From JACDBE01 sp051002015 (GTDB lineage: Bacteria; Actinomycetota; Acidimicrobiia; Spongiisociales; UBA5794): DNA of 45,070 nt. Location: NCBI GenBank assembly GCA_051002015.1, contig JBPCMS010000080.1:1-45070 (forward strand). The letters run 5' to 3'. Below are positions 16,213 through 23,438 of this stretch, piece after piece (positions within the stretch are counted from its first letter, which is position 1; the number at the start of each line of letters is the position of its first letter). Below the pieces are notes generated by a model. That model saw only the letters and a program-made list of their open reading frames with translations, did not search any database and was not told the DNA's origin. A program made the position numbers and the translations under genes.

Positions 16213-17301
16213 GTGGATCCGTCTCGACCGATCATCGACCGCAAGCGTCGGCACATGGAGATCGCTCTTTCCGACGAAGCCGGTTCGGTGGTGAGCGCCG
16301 GCTGGGAGGACGTGCACCTCGTCCCCTCGTCGGTGCCGGAGGTGTCGGTGGCCGATGTCGAGCTGGCTACCACCCTGCTCGGACACCAGCTCCAGGCGCC
16401 GCTGGTGATCGCCTCGATGACCGGTGGGCACCAGGCCGCCTTCGAGATCAACGCCACGCTGGGGGCGGCCGCCGAGCGGCTGGGGCTGGCGGTGGGGGCG
16501 GGGAGCCAGCGGGCGGCGCTCCGGGAGCCCTCCCTGTCGCCCACCTATGCGGTCATCCGGGAGCGGGCCCCCTCGGCGGTGGTGATCGCCAACCTGGGGA
16601 TGTGCCAGCTCCTCCCCCAGCGGGACGTTCCTCCGCTCGGCACCGAGGAGATCTCCGAAGCGGTGGCCATGCTCGACGCCCAGGTACTCGCCATTCACCT
16701 CAACGTGGTCGAGGAGCTGATCCAAACCGAGGGTGACCGCAACACCTCGGGGCTGGGACCCGCTCTCGCCAAGGTTGTGGGCCGGTGCCCGGTGCCGATC
16801 CTCGCCAAGGAGACCGGGGCGGGCATGACCCTGGAGAGCGCCTCGCTGCTGGCGGAGGCGGGGGTGGCGGCCCTCGACGTGGGAGGCGCCGGCGGCACCA
16901 GCTTCGTCCGCATCGAGGGGACCAGGGCCCGGGAAGGAGGCGACCTCCGGGGGGCCCGGCTGGGCGATACCTTCGCCCGATGGGGTCTGCCGACGGCGGC
17001 TGCGATCGTCGAGGTCGGCCAGGTGGGGCTCCCGGTGATCGCCACCGGCGGGGTCCGTACCGGGCTGGATGCCGCCAAGGCGCTGGCCCTGGGGGCCGAC
17101 CTGGTGGGCCTCGGCCGGCCGGCGCTGGCGGCGGCCATGAAGGGGCTCGACCCGCTGCTCGACGAGTTGGAGCTGTTGCTCGAGGAGCTGCGGATGGCGA
17201 TGGTGCTCACCGGCTCGGCCCGGATCCCCGACCTCCGGAGGAATCCACCGGTGCTGACCGGGTTCGTGGGCGAGTGGGTGAGGCAGCGGAGGGGCCGGTG
17301 A
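16213..17301 (+). CDS. fni: Type 2 isopentenyl-diphosphate delta-isomerase
   Basis: This 362-aa FMN- and NADPH-dependent enzyme interconverts IPP and DMAPP. Family motifs in order are RKRRHMEIAL at the N-terminus, APLVIASMTGG, HLNVVEELIQTEGDR, ILAKETGAGM and the FMN-phosphate loops VGGAGGTSF and ATGGVRTGLDAAKALALGAD. The fold is a TIM barrel. GTG 16213 is chosen because it gives the usual N-terminus and follows a GGGGGAG stretch; the frame upstream of it would cover the ubiX promoter. It is divergent from ubiX, whose prenyl donor derives from DMAPP. The next gene starts 2 nt after its stop. It may serve general isoprenoid synthesis, prenyl-FMN supply, or both. Confidence 0.93.
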   Translation: MDPSRPIIDRKRRHMEIALSDEAGSVVSAGWEDVHLVPSSVPEVSVADVELATTLLGHQLQAPLVIASMTGGHQAAFEINATLGAAAERLGLAVGAGSQRAALREPSLSPTYAVIRERAPSAVVIANLGMCQLLPQRDVPPLGTEEISEAVAMLDAQVLAIHLNVVEELIQTEGDRNTSGLGPALAKVVGRCPVPILAKETGAGMTLESASLLAEAGVAALDVGGAGGTSFVRIEGTRAREGGDLRGARLGDTFARWGLPTAAAIVEVGQVGLPVIATGGVRTGLDAAKALALGADLVGLGRPALAAAMKGLDPLLDELELLLEELRMAMVLTGSARIPDLRRNPPVLTGFVGEWVRQRRGR

Positions 17302-17303
17302 CC

Positions 17304-17753
17304 ATGCAAGCGAGGCTGGAGGAGATCCTCGAGCCTCTGCCCACCGCCGAAGGAGGGATCGTGGTGGTGCTGGCCACCGCCGGGCCACCTCCCGCCCTTG
17401 CCATGCTCTCCTCGGGGGACGTGACGGTCCACGGCGACCGGGTGCGGCTAGCCACCTACGGCGGCAGCTCGGCTGCCACCCGCCTGGGCGGGAGCTTCAG
17501 TCTGCTGGTCCCCGACGAGGACCGGGCGCTCCGGGTGGAGGTGGTGGACGCCCACAGCCGCCCGGCCGGCAAGCTGGCCGTCATCGAGGGCCGCATCGAG
17601 GCTATCCGCCCCACCGCCGAGCCGCCCTGGATCATGGAACTCCGCTTCCGACCGACTCCGGCCGCCCAGGTCGACGGATTCCTCTCCTACTGGCAGGCGG
17701 TGAGGACCTGGCTGGCCTCGGGCGAAGGTGAGCCTCCCCCACCGGCCGTGTGA
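17304..17753 (+). CDS. Probable flavin-binding split-barrel (PNPOx-like) protein
   Basis: This 149-aa protein has an N-terminal half that looks like the FMN-binding split barrel of the pyridoxamine-phosphate-oxidase superfamily. Strands run PPALAMLSSGDVTVHGDRVRL, then a loop AATRLGGSFSLLV and RALRVEVVDA, followed by a longer mixed C-terminal region. Similarity is by pattern only and the function is not recognised. ATG 17304 has GGAGGGG 9 nt upstream; GTG 17298 would overlap the fni stop and is an alternative. It is almost certainly cotranscribed with fni and converges with the EthD-like gene. An FMN reductase or flavin-carrier role for the flavoenzymes of this block is possible but speculative. 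Confidence 0.6.
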   Translation: MQARLEEILEPLPTAEGGIVVVLATAGPPPALAMLSSGDVTVHGDRVRLATYGGSSAATRLGGSFSLLVPDEDRALRVEVVDAHSRPAGKLAVIEGRIEAIRPTAEPPWIMELRFRPTPAAQVDGFLSYWQAVRTWLASGEGEPPPPAV

Positions 17754-17766
17754 GGGTCCCGATCGG

Positions 17767-18090
17767 TCAGCCCGAGGGCTCCATGACCCGGACCTCGGTG
17801 ACCTGGTGGCTGACGGTCCCCTCGAAGCTGGGCAGGAGGTTCTCTTCCAGGTCCCGGCGGGTGACCCGTCGCTGGTCGGAGGTGATGGCGGTTCGCAGGT
17901 GGTCGAGGTTGTCGAAGAGCAGCCGGGTCATCAGGAAGATGTCGCCGTCGTCGGTCCCCACATGTAGCTCGATGCCCCGGATCTCGGGGAGCTGCCACAC
18001 CAGGGGGACGTGCCGTTCCATGTAGTCGGCGAGGAACGCCTCCGGGTCCTTCGGCCGTCCCGTGTAGACCACCAGGTAGGCGGCGCTCAC
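17767..18090 (-). CDS. EthD-like dimeric alpha-beta-barrel protein
   Basis: This 107-aa protein has the ferredoxin-like dimeric barrel pattern of EthD/ABM proteins. It begins AAYLVVYTGRPKDPEAFLADYMERHVPL, the typical strand-helix opening with a HxPL motif, and ends with a short strand TEVRVMEP. Such proteins are small monooxygenases, isomerases or decarboxylases, or accessory proteins in catabolic operons. The GTG start at 18090 overlaps the cupin stop by 4 bp, so it is the third gene of the ubiD-cupin-EthD operon. It probably acts on the decarboxylated product or an unstable ring-cleavage intermediate. No catalytic residue can be assigned with confidence. Confidence 0.8.
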   Translation of the reverse strand: MSAAYLVVYTGRPKDPEAFLADYMERHVPLVWQLPEIRGIELHVGTDDGDIFLMTRLLFDNLDHLRTAITSDQRRVTRRDLEENLLPSFEGTVSHQVTEVRVMEPSG

Positions 18091-18431
18091 GGGTACTCGT
18101 AGCGGAACTCGACCATCAGGCAGCCGGACTCGCTCCGATAGGGGCCGTGCTTCATCCCCGGTGGTCGGCAGGCGTACATGCCGGCGGTGAAGACCTCGCC
18201 AAGGGTGAGGTCGGTGAGGTCGCCGGCGACGATGTAGACCTCCTCCTTGAATTCGTGCTCGAGGATGCCGGCGGTCGACGTGTCGGTGCCGGGCTCCATC
18301 CTCACCAGCCGGGCGTAGTCACCGGTGTCGGGGTCCTGGGAGAGGATCTGCTCCCACATCCCCTCGATGCCTGCCATCGCCCGACCCCACTCCCCCGGGG
18401 GCATGTGGAACTCCAGCTCAGGCTTGGCCAT
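18087..18431 (-). CDS. Cupin-domain protein (ChrR-like)
   Basis: This 114-aa single-domain cupin has metal-ligand motif 1 as HEFKEEVYIVAGDL and motif 2 as PPGMKHGPY. Candidate metal ligands are the His and Glu of motif 1 and the His of motif 2. ChrR-like cupins include dioxygenases such as 2,4'-dihydroxyacetophenone dioxygenase, as well as non-catalytic sensors. ATG 18431 is 33 bp after the ubiD stop, and the stop overlaps the EthD-like gene. In an operon with a UbiD decarboxylase, a ring- or side-chain-cleaving dioxygenase is the most attractive role, but it is inferred. Cys residues typical of zinc anti-sigma ChrR are absent. Confidence 0.82.
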   Translation of the reverse strand: MAKPELEFHMPPGEWGRAMAGIEGMWEQILSQDPDTGDYARLVRMEPGTDTSTAGILEHEFKEEVYIVAGDLTDLTLGEVFTAGMYACRPPGMKHGPYRSESGCLMVEFRYEYP

Positions 18432-18464
18432 CGGTCTGCCCCTCCGGGGTCGAGCAGCACCCCA

Positions 18465-19847
18465 TCAGAGGTAATCCTCCAGCCGGACCTCACCCCAGTG
18501 GGGGGGCCAGGCCCGCTCGTACTCCTTGCGCTCCTCCTTGCGGTGGGGAACCGGCTTGGTGGCATCGATCCCCCACTTGCCGACCACGGACGGGTACCGG
18601 CTCTGTTCCGTGTCGGGGAGAGCGCCGAGGACCGGCCGAGCGGTCGGGTCGAAGGGGAACCCCCGGGCGTTGGGGACGACGATGAGGTCCTTGCTGGGGT
18701 CGACCCGGACCGCCATGGCGTAGTGCACGTCCCGGTAGTCGTAGATGTCGATGTCCGGATCGACGGCGACCACCATCTTGGTGTTCAGCCAGGTCGATCC
18801 CATCACGGCGAGGAGGGCGTCGGTGACCTGCCCGTCGAACTGCGGCTCGACCTGGATGATGACCGACAACGACCCGCCCCCCTGCGAGAAGTGGACGTCG
18901 CGGATGCCGACCCCCATCGCCCGCAGCCGGTCGTAGATGATCGCCTCGTGGAACAGGCGGGGCATCTCCTGGTGGTCGGTGAAGGGGGTCATCAGGTGGT
19001 TGCGGTAGATGGGGTCGTTGCGGCGGGTGATGGCGGTGACCTCGAAGACGGGCTGCTGGGTGGCCCAGGGGGTGAACAGCATCGTCGGCCCCGGTGAGGG
19101 CCCGTCCTGGGCGCGGCGCTCCGGATCGACGTAGCCCTCGATCACCAGCGAAGCGTCGGCCGGCACCACCAAGTCGACGGTGGCGCATCGGGTTACCTCG
19201 CCGGGATGGCCGGTGATCGACTCGAACAGCTCCAGCTCCCACCAGTCGTCGTGGGGGTGTGAGTAGCACCCGGCCAGCTCCCAGGCGGGGTGGCAGCCGA
19301 TCACGATCGCCTGAGGCATCTTGTCTCCCGCCGCCTTGTGCTTCCCGAGGATCCGGTTGGCGGTGGAGGTCACGAACGAGGCCACCATCTCATTGCGGGC
19401 CAGCACCCCGCAGCGTGGGAACATCTGGTTGTACTGGCCGGTCTCCGGGTCGCGGTGGATGGCGAAACTGGTGGTATAGGGATAGGGGTCCAGCCCGGTG
19501 TGGGTGACGATGGGCAGTGTGGCCAGATCGACGTCGTCTCCGGTGAACACCTGCTCCTGGCAGGGTCCCCCCTCCACCACCTTGAGCGGCCGGGGCCCGC
19601 GCCGCAACACCGCCGCCAGCTCCGGCACCACCTGGTCGGGCTCGCAGCCGAGCACCCGGGACTGGGCGCGGCGGTTCACGAACAGGTGGTCGACCAGCCG
19701 CCAGTCGGGGAAGCCCTCCAGGTTGTCGAGCACCACCGGCTGGTGAGTCTGGGCGGTGAGCGCCCCCACGTGCTCGAGCGCCACGGGCTTGTCGATGTGG
19801 AGATGCTCGTCCCGGTGCTGATCGAGGAACGAGTGAAGGTCCAGCAT
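18465..19847 (-). CDS. UbiD-family prenyl-FMN-dependent (de)carboxylase
   Basis: This 460-aa protein is a full-length UbiD-family reversible decarboxylase. Recognisable segments are GCEPDQVVPELAAVL near 70, HTGLDPYPYTT, the core IVIGCHPAWELAG, and the acidic motif IEGYVDPERRAQDGP (about 236-250), which carries conserved Glu/Arg residues of the prenyl-FMN site. GKWGIDATKPVP occurs near the C-terminus. Family members decarboxylate hydroxybenzoates, vanillate, protocatechuate, ferulate, furoate or pyrrole carboxylates; the sequence alone does not show which. ATG 19847 has GGGAG 6 nt upstream. It leads the ubiD-cupin-EthD operon, faces the luciferase-like pair across GntR site C, and depends on ubiX nearby for cofactor. 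Ubiquinone synthesis is unlikely in this context. Confidence 0.93.
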   Translation of the reverse strand: MLDLHSFLDQHRDEHLHIDKPVALEHVGALTAQTHQPVVLDNLEGFPDWRLVDHLFVNRRAQSRVLGCEPDQVVPELAAVLRRGPRPLKVVEGGPCQEQVFTGDDVDLATLPIVTHTGLDPYPYTTSFAIHRDPETGQYNQMFPRCGVLARNEMVASFVTSTANRILGKHKAAGDKMPQAIVIGCHPAWELAGCYSHPHDDWWELELFESITGHPGEVTRCATVDLVVPADASLVIEGYVDPERRAQDGPSPGPTMLFTPWATQQPVFEVTAITRRNDPIYRNHLMTPFTDHQEMPRLFHEAIIYDRLRAMGVGIRDVHFSQGGGSLSVIIQVEPQFDGQVTDALLAVMGSTWLNTKMVVAVDPDIDIYDYRDVHYAMAVRVDPSKDLIVVPNARGFPFDPTARPVLGALPDTEQSRYPSVVGKWGIDATKPVPHRKEERKEYERAWPPHWGEVRLEDYL

Positions 19848-19932
19848 GCCGTTCTCCCTCGTGGGTGTCGCCTGGCCGGGCCATGGTATGCCGGACCAGC
19901 CGGTTCGCCGGGAGGCGCCTTGCGCCGCTCTT

Positions 19933-19945
19933 GTATGCTACATAC
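19933..19945. promoter_or_regulatory. Predicted GntR operator, site C (ubiD / luciferase-like divergent promoter)
   Basis: GTATGCTACATAC is the best copy, a perfect 5-bp inverted repeat (GTATG-CTA-CATAC). On the plus strand it contains TATGCT and overlaps TACTAT (19943-19948), which lies 7 nt before ATG 19956. On the minus strand it overlaps TAGTAT, a -10 candidate for ubiD. One site could control both directions. Confidence 0.72.
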
Positions 19946-19955
19946 TATCGAGGGC

Positions 19956-20150
19956 ATGAGCAGACCCGCCCGGGAAGCCGCGCCTGTCATCCCCCACGTC
20001 GGCCCGGCCGACGCCCCTTGGGATCGCAACATCGACCGGCCCCGGCCCGATCTCATCGAGCAGATCATCCGCCCGGGCAAGGCCGCCATGCCGCACCCCG
20101 ACAACGTGCTCCGCTCTGGGTCCGGCCGGGCCGACATCCCGGCCGGCTGA
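19956..20150 (+). CDS. 64-aa protein of unknown function, coupled to the luciferase-like gene
   Basis: ATG 19956 lies 7 nt after a TACTAT box, the leaderless spacing seen elsewhere in this window, and the stop overlaps the start of the next gene (TGATG). The product is short and Pro/Arg-rich with no membrane segment or Cys. The central part, WDRNIDRPRPDLIEQI, is the most protein-like segment; the rest looks disordered. I do not recognise a family. It could be a small partner of the luciferase-like enzyme or of UbiD, or merely a translated leader that couples expression. The frame extends open upstream to 19290, but that part is antisense to ubiD. Confidence 0.6.
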   Translation: MSRPAREAAPVIPHVGPADAPWDRNIDRPRPDLIEQIIRPGKAAMPHPDNVLRSGSGRADIPAG

Positions 20151-21064
20151 TGCGGGTCGGCGTCTTCGCTCCCCCATGGGGGGCCACCGCCACCCCGGCG
20201 GACTTGGAGAGCATCGCCGAGGCGGCGGAGCGTCTCGGCTACCCGACGTTGTGGGTCGGGGATCATGTGGTGTTCCCCCGCACGGTCGAGTCGAGCTACC
20301 TCTACAACGAGAGCGGGGTGTCGCCCTTCGACCCGGACCAGCCGCTTTTGGAACCGATCGGTCTCCTCTCCTACCTGGCGGGACGGACCACCCGGATCCG
20401 CCTGGGGATCAGCGTGCTCGTCCTACCGATGCGCAACCCGGTGGTGACCGCCAAGATGCTGGCAGGCCTCGCCGTCCTCTCCCGAAGCCGGTTGATCGTG
20501 GGGATCGGGGTGGGATGGATGCGGGAGGAGTTCGAGGCTCTCGGCGCCGACTTCGACGAGCGGGCGCCGGCGACCGACGAGTACCTGGCCATCCTCGCTC
20601 ACCTGTGGCGGGGAGATCCCCGACCGTTCGAAGGGAAGTACCGGCGGTTCCCGTCGCTCGGGTTCCGGCCCGAGCCCCCGCCGATCCCCATCGTGGTGGG
20701 CGGCAACTCGACGATGGCGATGCGACGAGCGGCGACGACCGATGGCTGGCACGCCATCCGGATGACCCCGGAGGCGCTGCGACCGAAGGTGGTGGGTGTC
20801 CGGAGGATGGTGGAGGAGCGGGGCGGTGACCCGGCCGCGTTCGAGGTGGTGTACCGGGGGTCGCTGCTCGACCAGGACATTGCCGGCGCCGGCCCCCCAC
20901 GGGCGGCCCGGATGGTGGCAGCCGGGGTGCGGGCGACCCTAGATGCCTACGCCTCGGTCGGCGTGGACGAGTTCATCATCGAGTTGCCCGACCTGGATAC
21001 GCTCACCCGGGTCGCCTGGCTGGAGTGGCTCGCCGAGCACGTGCTCGGGGGGACGAAACTTTGA
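20150..21064 (+). CDS. Luciferase-like (probably F420-dependent) oxidoreductase
   Basis: This 304-aa TIM-barrel protein belongs to the luciferase-like monooxygenase superfamily and resembles the Rv2161c-type F420 group. Motifs are MRVGVFAPPWG at the start, AERLGYPTLWVGDHV, GISVLVLPMRNPVVTAK, VGIGVGWMREEFEALG and a C-terminal VGVDEFIIELP. Members use F420 or FMN to oxidise, reduce or monooxygenate small molecules; the cofactor cannot be fixed from sequence alone, though F420 is usual in actinobacteria. ATG 20150 overlaps the stop of the 64-aa ORF by 1 nt. It is divergent from ubiD under shared site C, so it likely acts in the same pathway, perhaps hydroxylating the decarboxylated product. Two hairpin repeats overlap its 3' end. 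Confidence 0.9.
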   Translation: MRVGVFAPPWGATATPADLESIAEAAERLGYPTLWVGDHVVFPRTVESSYLYNESGVSPFDPDQPLLEPIGLLSYLAGRTTRIRLGISVLVLPMRNPVVTAKMLAGLAVLSRSRLIVGIGVGWMREEFEALGADFDERAPATDEYLAILAHLWRGDPRPFEGKYRRFPSLGFRPEPPPIPIVVGGNSTMAMRRAATTDGWHAIRMTPEALRPKVVGVRRMVEERGGDPAAFEVVYRGSLLDQDIAGAGPPRAARMVAAGVRATLDAYASVGVDEFIIELPDLDTLTRVAWLEWLAEHVLGGTKL

Positions 21065-21176
21065 GCGCGTGACACCGCCTGACAGGGTGAGTCGCTCAAA
21101 GTTTGGCGCAGGGGGGAGGACCGGACGGAACTTTGAGCGCGTCACACCGCCTGGCGGGGTGAGTCGCTCAAAGTTT
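21056..21176. repeat. Two tandem near-identical hairpin repeats
   Basis: Copy 1: AAACTTTGAGCG (21056-21067) pairs with CGCTCAAAGTTT (21093-21104), a perfect 12-bp stem. Copy 2: AACTTTGAGCG (21129-21139) pairs with CGCTCAAAGTT (21165-21175). The copies are 72 bp apart and nearly identical through the loop, where CACC and GGTG can also pair. They lie between convergent genes. They may be a double bidirectional terminator or a dispersed REP/MITE-like element. Confidence 0.85.
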
Positions 21177-21204
21177 GCCCGGAGGCCCGGGTGTCCCCAT
21201 GTTG

Positions 21205-22146
21205 TTACCAGATGTGTTGGTGCACGCGCACGTTGGTGCGTTCCGGTGACGATCGAATCTGGACGAGATCGCAGAGCTGGTTGGCCAACCAGAGGCCCCG
21301 CCCGGTGTCGACATGCACGGAGGGGCGTAACCGTCCCACCAGCGGAGCGCTGATGTGCCCCCTGTCCTCGACCTCGCAGAGCACCGCGCCGTCGTCGAGC
21401 CAGACACGCAGCGTCCCCCGGCCGTCACCGTGGCGGATGCTGTTGGTCGCCAGCTCACTCACGGTGAGGACGAGATCCTCGGTCTGTTGGTGGCCGAGCC
21501 CGTTGTCGATGGCGAACCGCTCGACCAATCGCCGCGCCGCCGCCGGTCGGGTGAACTCGACCAGCAGCGCCTGCTCGGGGGCCGGGGGCAGGCCCGTGAA
21601 CAGCCCGGTGCTCGTCTCGGGATCTCGGTACCAGGGGCTCTGCCGGGGGACACCGTCTTCGGTGGCGACCGGGTGGCTGCGGTAGGCATCTTCGATCACC
21701 GCGTGGTCGAGGGCGGTGGTGTCATAGGGGCACAGCAGCCAGAAGCCTGACGCTCGGGCGAAGGCGAGGTTGAGCAAGGACTCGTGGATATGGCATTCGG
21801 CAAGCTGCGCTGCGCTGCGCCCCGGCCAGATCGGCTCACCGATGCCGCGTAATCGCGGTGCGTCGGTGTGCTGGTCAGCGAACTCGTGCCATGCCGGGAT
21901 GATCCGGGCCGGGTTGGCACCGACCACCTCCATGTCGGCGAACTGAACCCGGTCGGCCCGGCGATCGAGCGCCTGGCGCAGCCGGTCGATCTTGGCGGTG
22001 CCGACCATCACCAGGATCGGCTCGTCGGCTTGCAGCCCGTCCTCGATGAACGACGTCATCCGGGAGAGGAACTCGTCGTCGCCGGCGTACAACAATGCGT
22101 CGTGGTGGAAGAGGGCGCTCCGTCCCCGAGCAACGGCGGTCGTCAT
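21205..22146 (-). CDS. RsbA-like anti-sigma factor: MEDS domain plus HATPase kinase domain
   Basis: This 313-aa protein joins two domains. Residues about 10-175 form a MEDS (methanogen/methylotroph DcmR sensory) domain, recognisable by HHDALLYAGDDEFLSRMTSFIEDGLQADEPILVMV and ending near FWLLCPYDTTALD. Residues about 200-313 form an RsbW-type ATPase fold with N-box LVLTVSELATNSIRHG, G1 CEVEDRG and a final GRGLWLANQLCDLVQI. Such RsbA-like proteins phosphorylate or bind anti-sigma-factor antagonists in the general stress partner-switching system. No sigma factor or antagonist gene is adjacent. It lies 44 bp downstream of glgC on the same strand, so it may be cotranscribed with glgB-glgC. Confidence 0.87.
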   Translation of the reverse strand: MTTAVARGRSALFHHDALLYAGDDEFLSRMTSFIEDGLQADEPILVMVGTAKIDRLRQALDRRADRVQFADMEVVGANPARIIPAWHEFADQHTDAPRLRGIGEPIWPGRSAAQLAECHIHESLLNLAFARASGFWLLCPYDTTALDHAVIEDAYRSHPVATEDGVPRQSPWYRDPETSTGLFTGLPPAPEQALLVEFTRPAAARRLVERFAIDNGLGHQQTEDLVLTVSELATNSIRHGDGRGTLRVWLDDGAVLCEVEDRGHISAPLVGRLRPSVHVDTGRGLWLANQLCDLVQIRSSPERTNVRVHQHIW

Positions 22147-22190
22147 CCTCTCGACCTACCCGGCGGGGTTCCCGAGTAATCCTCCACCCC

Positions 22191-23438
22191 TCACTGGGGT
22201 TCGGTGATCTCCTGGCCCTTGGCTATGGCGACGATGCCCAGATCGGACATCTGGAAGCGGGCGACGTCGCGTTCGGGGTCGACCCCGATGGTGGCACCCT
22301 CGGGGACGATCACCTTCTTGTCGATGATGGCGTTGCGAACCACGGCCCCGGCGCCGATCCTCACCCCGGAGAAGATCACGCACCGGTCGACGGTGGCCCC
22401 GTCCTCGACCCTGACCCCGGGCGCCAGGACCGAACCGCTGATGGTCGCCCCGGACAGGATGCACCCGTTGGAGACGATGCTGTTGGCGAGCTGGCCGGCT
22501 CCATGGGCGCTGGTGGCCACCATCTTGGCCGGGGGCAGCGACCGCATGTCGGTGTAGATCGGCCAGCTCTCGTTGTACAGGTTGAACACCGGCTCGATGT
22601 CGACCAGGTCCATGTTGGCGTCGAAGTACGAGTCGAGCGTCCCCACGTCGCGCCAGTAGCCGGCGCTGCGCTCGGTCTGGCCGGGAACCTGGTTGAGGGT
22701 GAAGTCGTAGACGTGACCGGCACCGGCGTCGACCAGCTTGCGGATGATGTCGCCGCCCATGTCGTGGCGCGAGGTGTCGTCGGCGGCGTCCTCCTGGACC
22801 ATGTCAACCAGCACGTCGGCGTCGAACACATAGTTGCCCATCGACACGTAGGCGTGGGTCGGGTCCTCGGGCAGCGGCTTGGGGTCGGACGGCTTCTCCC
22901 GGAAGGCCTCGATCTTGCTCGACGCCCCCCGCTCGATCACCCCGAACTGGTGGGCTTCCTCGATGGGGACCCGGTGTGCCGCCACCGTGACCCCGGCCCC
23001 GGTCTCGAGGTGATGGTCGAGCATCTGGCTGGGATCCATCCGGTAGATGTGGTCGGCTCCAAACACGAAGATGTAGTCCGGGCGTTCATCCGAGACGATG
23101 TTGAGGTTCTGGAAGATGGCATCGGCCGACCCCAGGAACCAGCGTTTGCCCGCCCGCATCTGGGCGGGGGCGGCGGTGACGTAGTTGCCGAGCAGGGTCG
23201 ACAGCCGCCAGGTGCGCGACAGGTGGATGTCGAGGCTGTGGCTCTTGTACTGGGTGAGCACGACGATGTGGCGGAACCCGCCGTTGGCCAGGTTGGACAG
23301 GGCGAAGTCGATCAACCGGTAGTGCCCGGCGAACGGGACCGCCGGCTTGGCTCGGTCGGCGGTCAGCGGCATCAGCCGCTTCCCCTCGCCGCCGGCAAGC
23401 ACCATCGACAGCACGTTGGGGATACCCCGTGGCCTCAC
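22191..23438 (-). CDS. glgC: Glucose-1-phosphate adenylyltransferase
   Basis: This 415-aa enzyme makes ADP-glucose from glucose-1-phosphate and ATP, the committed step of glycogen synthesis. The N-terminal nucleotidyltransferase domain has SMVLAGGEGKRLMPLT, RAKPAVPFAG, WFLGSADAIFQN, and the catalytic-region IFVFGADHIYRMD. The substrate segments KIEAFREKP and YWRDVGTLDSY follow. The C-terminal third is a left-handed beta-helix with isoleucine/valine-rich hexapeptide repeats (GSVLAPGVRVEDGATV), the allosteric part. GTG 23438 overlaps the glgB stop by 4 bp. It supplies glgA, 14 kb away on the opposite strand. Confidence 0.95.
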   Translation of the reverse strand: MRPRGIPNVLSMVLAGGEGKRLMPLTADRAKPAVPFAGHYRLIDFALSNLANGGFRHIVVLTQYKSHSLDIHLSRTWRLSTLLGNYVTAAPAQMRAGKRWFLGSADAIFQNLNIVSDERPDYIFVFGADHIYRMDPSQMLDHHLETGAGVTVAAHRVPIEEAHQFGVIERGASSKIEAFREKPSDPKPLPEDPTHAYVSMGNYVFDADVLVDMVQEDAADDTSRHDMGGDIIRKLVDAGAGHVYDFTLNQVPGQTERSAGYWRDVGTLDSYFDANMDLVDIEPVFNLYNESWPIYTDMRSLPPAKMVATSAHGAGQLANSIVSNGCILSGATISGSVLAPGVRVEDGATVDRCVIFSGVRIGAGAVVRNAIIDKKVIVPEGATIGVDPERDVARFQMSDLGIVAIAKGQEITEPQ

